From an uncultured Prevotella sp. (lineage in GTDB: Bacteria > Bacteroidota > Bacteroidia > Bacteroidales > Bacteroidaceae): a stretch of 6,886 nucleotides of DNA. Numbering within the stretch: position 1 is the first letter of the stretch; every line of letters starts with the position of its first letter. The position numbers were made by a program, and so were the translations under genes. A model generated the notes under the pieces. That model made no database searches, had not been told where the DNA came from, and was given only the letters and a program-made list of their open reading frames with translations. The DNA lies in assembly GCA_900318855.1 (NCBI GenBank), contig ONMG01000132.1:1-6886 (forward strand). The letters run 5' to 3'. Shown here one piece after another: positions 1-5,486 of this stretch.

Positions 1-72
1 CTCCATGGGGAGCTAATGTCTGTACGTGACTATTTTCCAAAAACTTATTCTCGATTCAAGGTGACGCATTGA
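1..72 (+). CDS. Possible 3' tail of a truncated gene (weak)
   Basis: Frame 1 is open from the first base to a TGA at 70-72, giving 23 codons that end in the residues SRFKVTH. If real, it is the C-terminus of a gene that begins outside the window and converges on the minus-strand genes, with the hairpin at 91-128 between the two 3' ends. A run of 23 open codons is expected by chance about a third of the time, and I recognise no family. The only support is that the frame ends shortly before a strong hairpin. The other frames here are closed within a few codons or carry no recognisable sequence. Confidence 0.2.
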   Translation, partial: LHGELMSVRDYFPKTYSRFKVTH

Positions 73-90
73 CGAAGTCAGGAAATGACG

Positions 91-128
91 AATGGAAAAG
101 GTTCTGCGCCGGCAGAACCTTTTCCATT
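91..128. terminator. Perfect 17-bp hairpin, probable (bi)directional terminator
   Basis: Bases 91-107 are exactly complementary to 112-128, leaving a 4-base loop (GCCG at 108-111). Bases 88-90 and 129-131 can extend the stem by three more pairs, one of them G-U if transcribed from the plus strand. It begins 6 bases past the stop of the small minus-strand gene at 134-389, the usual place for an intrinsic terminator. No clear T-run follows the stem on either strand, so it departs from the E. coli-type terminator. It could instead be an mRNA-stabilising 3' hairpin or one copy of a dispersed palindromic repeat. The pairing is seen directly; the terminator role is inferred. Confidence 0.6.
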
Positions 129-133
129 TGTGT

Positions 134-389
134 TCACAAGTTAATGCTCACTGTCAGTGTTGGCTGACGAGTTGAAGTGCCGAGGGGCAGTGGGGGCTGA
201 GGGCCCGTGCCTCCCATCGTAATGTTCACGCTCGCCTTGGCCTTGTGGCGGGCATAGATGGCATATATCAGCAGCGACGTGCCGGCTACAAAAAGACCTG
301 CTCCGGTATAGCATGTCAGCTTTGAAATCCCGGGCTTCGGCAACTACCGTACCGAGGACTGAAATCAGGATAAGCAGTATGTAGCGCAT
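134..389 (-). pseudogene. Small predicted envelope protein, apparently split by a +1 frameshift
   Basis: Two overlapping minus-strand frames each hold half of a sensible small protein. From ATG at 389 the first frame gives a signal peptide (MRYILLILIS, then a small-residue end AEA near residue 19) and then turns into unlikely sequence rich in Cys, Arg and His. One base over, from about 328 to the TGA at 134, the other frame gives a hydrophobic segment with GAGLFVAGTSLLIYAIY, then basic RHKAK, then a tail ending LTVSINL. A stop (344-346) blocks that frame just upstream. Dropping one base from the CCCGGG run at 329-334 joins them into about 84 residues: signal peptide, short linker, one membrane or glycine-zipper segment, polar tail. 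The general look resembles small Bacteroidetes exported proteins with a C-terminal strand-like end, but I cannot name a family. The gene lies 66 bases after the ClC stop with no promoter motif between, so it is probably the operon's last gene. A sequencing error would look identical. Confidence 0.45.
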
Positions 390-455
390 ATAGTAGTATT
401 GAGGAAAGAGGATTGTCGTTTCGGGCAAGCATCCTTGTCGGCTTCCAGTTGCTTT

Positions 456-2228
456 CTATTCGGCCGAAAGGTCGGCCACTGTCTTACGATACATGGAATA
501 GAGACGGGTGCGCGAGACGTAGCCGATGAGCCGGTCGTTGATGTCAGTCACAGGCAGATAGTTGGTATTCTTGGTATCGAACTTCTCCATCACCTCCTCC
601 ATGGGGTCGTTGACCCCGAGTGTGGCCGGCACCGGCGTCATAATCTGGCGCACCTTCAGCCGGTCGTAGAGCTCTGTGCGGAACATGATGTGCCGAATCT
701 TGGTCACATCCACCTCACCGAGCAGTGTGCCTGCCTCATCAAGCACAGGCAGGAAGCTCGTCTGGCTCTTGCTGATAGCGTTCACCAGCTGTCCTAGCGT
801 CATGTCGGGTGCCACAGCAGTGAAATCCTTCACGATGACACTGTTCATGCTCATGAGCGTGAGAGCGGCCTTATCGGTGTGATGGGTGATGAGACGGCCC
901 TCACGCGCCAGACGCATGGCATAGATACTGTGGGTCTCAAAGATGCTGATGGTCACCACAGCCACCACGCTGACAATGATAAGGGGAATGAAGAGCTGAT
1001 AGCCGCCCGTAATCTCGGCAATGAGGAAGATGCCCGTCAGGGGCGCGTGCATCACGGCCGCCATCACGGCCGCCATGCCCAAGAGGGTGAAGTTCTTCTC
1101 AGGGATGTAGATGCCCACCTGATACATGTTCCATACCCGGGCAAAGAGGAAGCCTGCAAAACCGCCTATGAACAGCGAGGGAGCAAAGGTACCACCCACA
1201 CCGCCACTGCCATTGGTGGCCGAGGTGGCAAAGACCTTGGTGAGCATCACGAGCGCCACATAGCACACCAGCAGGTTGTCGTGCCCATAGAAGAGCGAAT
1301 TGTTCAGTATCTGTCCCCAGTCGGCATTGCTCTTGCCGTTCATCAGCACTCCTAACGAGGAATAGCCTTCGCCATAGAGAACGGGAAAGAGGAAGATGAG
1401 CGAGCTCAGCACCACACCACCCACGAGCAGTTTCACGTAAGGATGTTCCTTCAGTCGTGCGAAGACCCCTTCACAGGCGGTCATCATGCGCATGAAGTAG
1501 AGACCCACAAAGGCGCTGAACAGCCCGAGCAGAATGCAGGCAGGCACGCGCTCCACCGTCCAGGCGCTGTCGAGGTGGAAACTGTACATCGCGCTGCCGC
1601 CCACAAAGAGATAGCTGAAGCAAGTGGCAGTGACGCTGGCTGTGAGAATGGGCAACAGCGAGGCCATGCTCAGGTCGACCATAAGCACCTCAAGGGTGAA
1701 CACGAGGCCTGCAATAGGCGCCTTGAAGATACCGGCAATACCGGCGGCGGCACCACAGCCCACCAGGAGCATGAGCGTCTTGTTGTCGAGTTTGAAGAGC
1801 TGACCGAGATTGCTGCCGATGGCGGAACCGGTGAGCACAATAGGAGCCTCGGCACCCACCGAACCACCGAAGCCGATGGTGATGGCGGAAGCGATGACTG
1901 ACGACCAGCAGTTATGCGGCTTCAGTCTCGACCGCTTGGTGGCAATGGCATAGAGCACACGCGTGATACCGTGAGAGATGTTGTCGCGCACCACATACTT
2001 CACGAAGAGCGAGGTGAGATAGATGCCCACCACAGGGAAGACCAGGTAGAGATAGTTCGACGTCGACTCCTTGAAGCCGTCGGTAAGCATGAACTGTATC
2101 TGCGTGATGAGCCAGTGCAGCACATAGGCTGCCACTGAGGCCAGCAGGCCAATGAAGAAGGCGAGGATGAGCGTCATCTGACGGTCGGTCAGGTGTTGCT
2201 CCTTCCAATCAAGAAAACGCTGCATCAT
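456..2228 (-). CDS. ClC-family chloride channel/transporter with C-terminal CBS pair
   Basis: This 590-residue integral membrane protein moves chloride (or another small anion) across the inner membrane. Residues about 18-440 form the ClC membrane domain. Recognisable signatures are GSVGAEAP (122-129), which holds the gating glutamate E127, the segment GIAGIFKAPIAGLVFTLE (163-180), GSGGVGGTFAP (340-350), and the helix-R tyrosine Y436 in HSIYAMRLAREG. Two CBS domains follow (about 459-516 and 526-582), as in many bacterial and all eukaryotic ClCs; these bind adenine nucleotides in other members. By alignment to E. coli ClC, the proton-pathway glutamate E203 falls on V181, as in ClC channels, and the GSGIP selectivity motif is replaced by SHGIT (85-89). 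Coupled H+/Cl- exchange is therefore doubtful. The start is one of two adjacent ATGs (2228 or 2225). It lies 36 bases after the tsaC-like stop and is probably cotranscribed with fmt and tsaC. Confidence 0.95.
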   Translation of the reverse strand: MMQRFLDWKEQHLTDRQMTLILAFFIGLLASVAAYVLHWLITQIQFMLTDGFKESTSNYLYLVFPVVGIYLTSLFVKYVVRDNISHGITRVLYAIATKRSRLKPHNCWSSVIASAITIGFGGSVGAEAPIVLTGSAIGSNLGQLFKLDNKTLMLLVGCGAAAGIAGIFKAPIAGLVFTLEVLMVDLSMASLLPILTASVTATCFSYLFVGGSAMYSFHLDSAWTVERVPACILLGLFSAFVGLYFMRMMTACEGVFARLKEHPYVKLLVGGVVLSSLIFLFPVLYGEGYSSLGVLMNGKSNADWGQILNNSLFYGHDNLLVCYVALVMLTKVFATSATNGSGGVGGTFAPSLFIGGFAGFLFARVWNMYQVGIYIPEKNFTLLGMAAVMAAVMHAPLTGIFLIAEITGGYQLFIPLIIVSVVAVVTISIFETHSIYAMRLAREGRLITHHTDKAALTLMSMNSVIVKDFTAVAPDMTLGQLVNAISKSQTSFLPVLDEAGTLLGEVDVTKIRHIMFRTELYDRLKVRQIMTPVPATLGVNDPMEEVMEKFDTKNTNYLPVTDINDRLIGYVSRTRLYSMYRKTVADLSAE

Positions 2229-2264
2229 CGCTCAGAGTCTTTATGAGATAAGGTCACGGGAATA

Positions 2265-2834
2265 CTACTGTCGGATGATGGTCACTTCGCCTTTGGCCGT
2301 GAGCTTGATGATGCTCGACGGCGTGTGGGGCTTATGCTCCTGACGACGCGAGGCACACACGTAGTCGACGGCCTTCAGCAGCTCCTCGCTGATGTCGCAG
2401 TAGTTCTGGGCCGCAGGCTCGCCACTGATATTGGCACTCGTGCTCACAAGAGGCTTCTGGAAACGGTAGCAGAGCTCCTTGGAGAAAGGCTCACGAGTGA
2501 TGCGAAGGGCGATGCTGCCATCGGCGGCTATGAGGTTGGGAGCCAGGTTGACGGCTCCATCCAGAATAAGGGTGGTCGGCTTGGTGGCCAGTTCAAAAAT
2601 ATCCCATGCCACATTGGGCACATTGCGTACGTAGCGCTGCAGCCGGGCGTCGGAGTCGACGAGGCAGATGAGCGCCTTCGAGTCGTCGCGGTGCTTAATC
2701 TGATACACTTTGGCCACAGCCTCCGGATTGGTGGCATCGCAGCCTATGCCCCACACGGTGTCGGTGGGATAGAGGATGACGCCGCCCTTTCTCATCACTT
2801 CGACGGCGTTCTTGATATCTTGTTCTTGTGTCAT
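2265..2834 (-). CDS. tsaC: L-threonylcarbamoyladenylate synthase (TsaC/Sua5/YrdC family)
   Basis: The family makes threonylcarbamoyl-AMP from threonine, bicarbonate and ATP in the cytoplasm. TsaB, TsaD and TsaE then use it to build t6A37 in tRNAs that read ANN codons. The 189-residue protein is a single YrdC domain, matching the short E. coli TsaC type and lacking the extra C-terminal domain of Sua5. Visible signatures are YPTDTVWGIGCDA (22-34), the KxR...SK set KHRDDSK (47-53) and STSANISG (131-138), which contains the SxN pair S133/N135. The usual PGPxT motif reads KPTTLIL (85-91). The related YciO proteins are close in length but are not proven synthases; the intact KxR and SxN signatures favour TsaC. 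The ATG at 2834 is 14 bases past the fmt stop, so translation is probably coupled within the operon. Confidence 0.93.
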   Translation of the reverse strand: MTQEQDIKNAVEVMRKGGVILYPTDTVWGIGCDATNPEAVAKVYQIKHRDDSKALICLVDSDARLQRYVRNVPNVAWDIFELATKPTTLILDGAVNLAPNLIAADGSIALRITREPFSKELCYRFQKPLVSTSANISGEPAAQNYCDISEELLKAVDYVCASRRQEHKPHTPSSIIKLTAKGEVTIIRQ

Positions 2835-2848
2835 AATCGGGTGTAGTG

Positions 2849-3832
2849 TTATCTTAGTTCATTGAGTTGGTTACCGTTGAGGAAGGCCTTAGCTTCCATG
2901 CGCTTCTTGCCTGCCAGCTGCAGTTCCTCGATTTCCAGCCATTCGTCGGCACAGGCCACGAGGATGTGGCCCTGCGCGGTCGTCACCGTACCCGGCACTT
3001 CCGAGGCAAGCGCTTTGCCTGTCTTCGCCGTACGGAAAATTTTCACTACGGCCGCCGGTTTACCGTCGGTTGAGGGCATCTCGGCCCACGCGCCGGGGTA
3101 GGGACTGAGCCCACGCACAAAGTCGTACACCTGCTTGGCCTTGAGGCTGAAGTCTATGTGGCAGGTATCCTTGAAAATCTTCGGTGCAGGTTTGAGCTCA
3201 CCCGTGGTGGCCACCATGTCGGACTGAGGCATCGACGCTGTGGTGCCGTTGCCTTCGATGATGCGGTCGACGGTCTCTATAGCGGCCTCGGCACCGAGAT
3301 GCATCAAGCCATCGTAGACATATTCCACATCAGCGTCATCGGGAATGGGGAACGGCTTTTGGAGGATGACGCGCCCCGTGTCGATATCCTTGTCGAGGAA
3401 GAAGGTGGTCACGCCGGTGAGGGTCTCGCCATTGATGACGGCCCAGTTGATGGGCGCGGCTCCGCGATACTGGGGCAGCAGGGCGGCATGCACATTGAAG
3501 GTGCCGAAGCGGGGCATGGCCCACACCACCTCGGGCAGCATTCTGAAGGCCACCACTACCTGCAGGTCGGCCTTCCAGGCGCTCAGGGCTTCGAGAAAGA
3601 CGGGGTCCTTCATCTTCACAGGCTGGAGCACGGGGATGCCATGGGCAAGGGCATACTGCTTCACCTCCGAGGGCCGGAGCATGTCCTGATGGCGGCCGAC
3701 GGGCTTGTCGGGCTGGGTGACCACACCCACCACCTGATAGCCACCTTCAACGAGGGCGCGCAGTGTGCCGACGGCAAACTCGGGGGTTCCCATAAAGACG
3801 ATACGGAGTTCTTGCTTTGACAATCTATTCAT
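2849..3832 (-). CDS. fmt: Methionyl-tRNA formyltransferase
   Basis: Fmt transfers the formyl group from 10-formyltetrahydrofolate to Met-tRNAfMet in the cytoplasm, preparing the initiator tRNA. The protein has 327 residues, a normal family length. The N-terminal Rossmann-like catalytic domain (about 10-205) opens with LRIVFMGTPEFAV (9-21). It carries the active-site segment FNVHAALLPQYRGAAP (112-127), in which N113 and H115 match the catalytic Asn and His, and DIDTG (149-153) with the catalytic aspartate D151. The C-terminal tRNA-binding OB-like domain starts near 215 (PAPKIFKDTCHIDFSL) and runs to the end. The start at 3832 fits the family N-terminus. The bases before it are A-rich with no Shine-Dalgarno motif, typical of Bacteroidetes. 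It is the first well-supported gene of the operon and lies about 50 bases downstream of the expected transcription start. Confidence 0.97.
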   Translation of the reverse strand: MNRLSKQELRIVFMGTPEFAVGTLRALVEGGYQVVGVVTQPDKPVGRHQDMLRPSEVKQYALAHGIPVLQPVKMKDPVFLEALSAWKADLQVVVAFRMLPEVVWAMPRFGTFNVHAALLPQYRGAAPINWAVINGETLTGVTTFFLDKDIDTGRVILQKPFPIPDDADVEYVYDGLMHLGAEAAIETVDRIIEGNGTTASMPQSDMVATTGELKPAPKIFKDTCHIDFSLKAKQVYDFVRGLSPYPGAWAEMPSTDGKPAAVVKIFRTAKTGKALASEVPGTVTTAQGHILVACADEWLEIEELQLAGKKRMEAKAFLNGNQLNELR

Positions 3833-3884
3833 TTCGTTTTCTTGGTTTCATTGCTTGAAGGGGGAGTATCGAAGTTTTCTTCAT
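3825..3884 (-). CDS. Possible 19-residue leader peptide overlapping the fmt start
   Basis: An ATG at 3884-3882 begins MKKTSILPLQ and continues for 19 codons to a TAG at 3827-3825. The stop lies inside the first codons of fmt: the two frames share the 8 bases ATGAATAG. This geometry would allow translational coupling or a leader-peptide effect on fmt. The caveat is that the ATG starts only 2 bases after the -7 box, so the predicted transcription start (about 3881-3884) may exclude it. No function can be assigned and the frame may be chance. Confidence 0.2.
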   Translation of the reverse strand: MKKTSILPLQAMKPRKRNE

Positions 3885-4083
3885 GGCAAAGATAGGGCTT
3901 TTTCGTGTAATGCACAAAGAATAGCGTCACTTTTTCATCAGGGGTATCCAATTCGGCACCTATAGACGGAGTGAAGTCGGGACAGCGAGGGGTAGGCTGT
4001 GCTGTCTGATGGCGAGGGAGAGCCGGGAGGTGAAGGGCCGGCTGGAAGCCCCCATTGTCGATGTGCGCTATCAGGGTACACAT
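3829..4083 (-). CDS. Hypothetical 84-codon frame with ATGA overlap onto fmt (doubtful)
   Basis: An ATG at 4083 opens an 84-codon frame whose TGA overlaps the fmt ATG as ATGA, a junction typical of coupled genes. The product would be soluble, rich in proline in its first half (QPALHLPALPRH), with a charged, Lys-rich end (SSNETKKTK). I recognise no domain. Against it: a strong consensus promoter for fmt lies inside it, no promoter motif or ribosome site is evident upstream, and by hand count only about half its third positions are G or C, which looks lower than in the sure genes nearby. It may be chance, or the remains of a gene once upstream of fmt. Confidence 0.18.
   Translation of the reverse strand: MCTLIAHIDNGGFQPALHLPALPRHQTAQPTPRCPDFTPSIGAELDTPDEKVTLFFVHYTKKPYLCHEENFDTPPSSNETKKTK
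3887..3918 (-). promoter_or_regulatory. Bacteroidetes-type promoter for the fmt-tsaC-clc operon
   Basis: On the minus strand, TTTG (3918-3915) is followed after 20 bases by TATCTTTG (3894-3887), an exact match to the TAnnTTTG -7 box of Bacteroidetes housekeeping sigma with its -33 TTTG. Transcription should begin near 3881-3884, leaving a leader of about 50 bases before fmt. No other such pair is evident between the fmt, tsaC and clc genes, so it likely drives all three and perhaps the small gene beyond. Confidence 0.65.
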
Positions 4084-4103
4084 ACAAAAAGCCTTTCTTT
4101 TTC
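3919..4103. other. Spacer between two divergent promoters, no recognisable content
   Basis: These 185 bases separate the -33 boxes of the fmt and MATE promoters within a 307-base intergenic region (3833-4139). I see no tRNA, riboswitch-like structure, long inverted repeat or operator palindrome. The stretch 3941-4075 is GC-rich, more like coding sequence than the AT-rich promoter flanks, and is crossed by the doubtful minus-strand frame 3829-4083. A weak 6-bp hairpin (AAAAAG/CTTTTT around 4085-4101) lies next to the MATE promoter and is probably incidental. Confidence 0.4.
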
Positions 4104-4134
4104 TTTGTCACTCGCTGCCTTTGCACTACCTTTG
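4104..4134 (+). promoter_or_regulatory. Bacteroidetes-type promoter abutting the MATE start codon
   Basis: TTTG at 4104-4107 is followed after 19 bases by TACCTTTG at 4127-4134, matching the -33/-7 consensus exactly. The -7 box ends only 5 bases before the ATG at 4140, so transcription should start at about 4138-4140 and the message would have essentially no 5' leader. The octamer CCTTTGCA occurs twice here, at 4118-4125 and 4129-4136, one helical turn apart. Only the second copy has the TA needed for a full -7 box. Confidence 0.7.
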
Positions 4135-4139
4135 CAGCA

Positions 4140-5468
4140 ATGAAAACATTAGCCTTCACTTCCACCGACCGCGCCATCCTGCGCCTGGCCGTGCCTTCGG
4201 TCATCTCTAATGTCACGGTGCCGCTGCTGGGCCTCATCGACCTGGCCATCTCCGGCCATTTAGGCAGTGAGGCCTACATTGGTGCCATCAGCGTGGGAAG
4301 CATGATATTCAACGTCGTCTACTGGCTGTTCGGTTTCCTCCGTATGGGCACTAGCGGCCTCACCTCTCAGGCTTTCGGCCGTCGCGACGGGGGCGAGATG
4401 ACAGCCACGCTGCTGCGGGCCGAGCTCATCGGCCTGGCCTTGGGCAGCCTCTTCGTACTGCTGCAGCTGCCACTCTGGCATGCCGCCGCATGGGCCATGC
4501 ATCCCTCACCGACGGTTAGCGCCCTCGTGCATACCTATTATAATATATGTATCTGGGGAGCACCGGCCATGATGGGACTCTACGGACTCAATGGCTGGTT
4601 CATCGGCATGCAGGACACGCGGACGCCGATGACGGTAGCCATAGCGCAGAACGTCATCAACATTCTGGCCTCATTGGTGCTGGCTCTCGGCATGGGTCTG
4701 AAATTAGAGGGCGTGGCGCTGGGCACCCTCATCGCTCAGTGGTGCGGCTTTCTGATGGCTCTGGCCGGAGCCTTGAAGGTGATGCGGCGACATGGACTGC
4801 AACTGCGGTGGAACAGCGACATCCTCGACGCGGAGCAACTGCGCCGCTTCTTCGGCATCAACGCCGACATCTTCCTGCGCACGGTGTTTCTCGTGGCTGT
4901 CAACCTCTTCTTCACGGCTGCCGGAGCACGCCAAGGCGACCTGGTACTGTCGGCCAACGCTCTGCTGCTCACCTTCTTCACGCTCTTCTCGTATGTGATG
5001 GACGGCTTCGCCTTTGCGGGTGAGGCTCTCGGAGGCCGCTGTTTCGGAGCCTCCGACCGTGAGGGCTTTACCAGGGTGGTGAGGCGCCTCTTCGGCTGGG
5101 GCTGGGCGCTGGCAGCAGTGTTCACCCTCGTCTACTTCCTCGGCGAGTCGCCACTCATGCACCTGCTCACCAACCAGACCACGGTTGTAGAGGCAGCCCG
5201 CCGCTACTATCTCTGGGCGGTGCTGATACCCCTGACCGGGTTCACGGCATTCGTGCTCGACGGCATCTTCATCGGCATGACGGCCACGCGGGCCATGCTG
5301 TTCTCCTCGGCAGTAGCAGCGGGCGTATTCTTCGGTCTCTACTACACCCTCTTCCCCACCCTCTCCAACCATGCTCTCTGGCTGGCCCTGCTGGCCTATC
5401 TCTTCACACGAGGAGCAGTGCAACAGCTGTGGCTGCTGAGGATGCGGACACCGAACCCTAACATTTAA
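4140..5468 (+). CDS. MATE-family efflux transporter, DinF-like
   Basis: This 442-residue inner-membrane exporter belongs to the MATE family, which swaps drugs, cations or metabolites for Na+ or H+. The sequence is hydrophobic throughout and consistent with 12 membrane helices in two six-helix halves. The N-terminus (STDRAILRLAVPSVISN, then VPLLGLIDLAISGHLG at 27-42) closely resembles the DinF branch. D34 in helix 1 is the conserved, functionally important acidic residue of that branch (assigned by alignment from memory). Other typical segments are FLRMGTSGLTSQAFG (66-80), GWFIGMQDTRTPM (152-164) and MDGFAFAGEALGGRCFGA (287-304). The ATG at 4140 sits about ten residues before conserved sequence, as in other DinF proteins. 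An in-frame ATG at 3999 is rejected because it precedes the promoter. Substrate cannot be told from sequence. rmuC follows after 18 bases and is likely cotranscribed. Confidence 0.95.
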   Translation: MKTLAFTSTDRAILRLAVPSVISNVTVPLLGLIDLAISGHLGSEAYIGAISVGSMIFNVVYWLFGFLRMGTSGLTSQAFGRRDGGEMTATLLRAELIGLALGSLFVLLQLPLWHAAAWAMHPSPTVSALVHTYYNICIWGAPAMMGLYGLNGWFIGMQDTRTPMTVAIAQNVINILASLVLALGMGLKLEGVALGTLIAQWCGFLMALAGALKVMRRHGLQLRWNSDILDAEQLRRFFGINADIFLRTVFLVAVNLFFTAAGARQGDLVLSANALLLTFFTLFSYVMDGFAFAGEALGGRCFGASDREGFTRVVRRLFGWGWALAAVFTLVYFLGESPLMHLLTNQTTVVEAARRYYLWAVLIPLTGFTAFVLDGIFIGMTATRAMLFSSAVAAGVFFGLYYTLFPTLSNHALWLALLAYLFTRGAVQQLWLLRMRTPNPNI

Positions 5469-5486
5469 CTTCTTAACGTCGTCATC

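Noticed and set aside
462..477. 6-bp GC-rich hairpin (GGCCGA/TCGGCC, 4-base loop) over the last ClC codons as a terminator
   Set aside because: The stem is short, sits inside the coding end, and has no T-run. The longer hairpin at 91-128 is the better terminator candidate.
879..1355. 158-codon plus-strand frame inside the ClC gene, and similar ones at 399-797 and 1443-1901
   Set aside because: They are antisense to an unambiguous ClC gene, and their His/Glu-rich products carry no domain.
3158..3820. 220-codon plus-strand frame antisense to fmt
   Set aside because: fmt has intact catalytic residues on the other strand; the antisense product is rich in His and Gly with no motif.
3999..4139. 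47-codon N-terminal extension of the MATE protein from an ATG at 3999
   Set aside because: DinF-type proteins begin close to the ATG at 4140. The extension is low-quality sequence (PFFFFVTRC) and lies across and upstream of the consensus promoter.
4704..5423. 239-codon minus-strand frame antisense to the MATE gene
   Set aside because: It lies entirely within the well-supported transporter. Its Glu/Gln/Gly/His-rich product has no recognisable domain.
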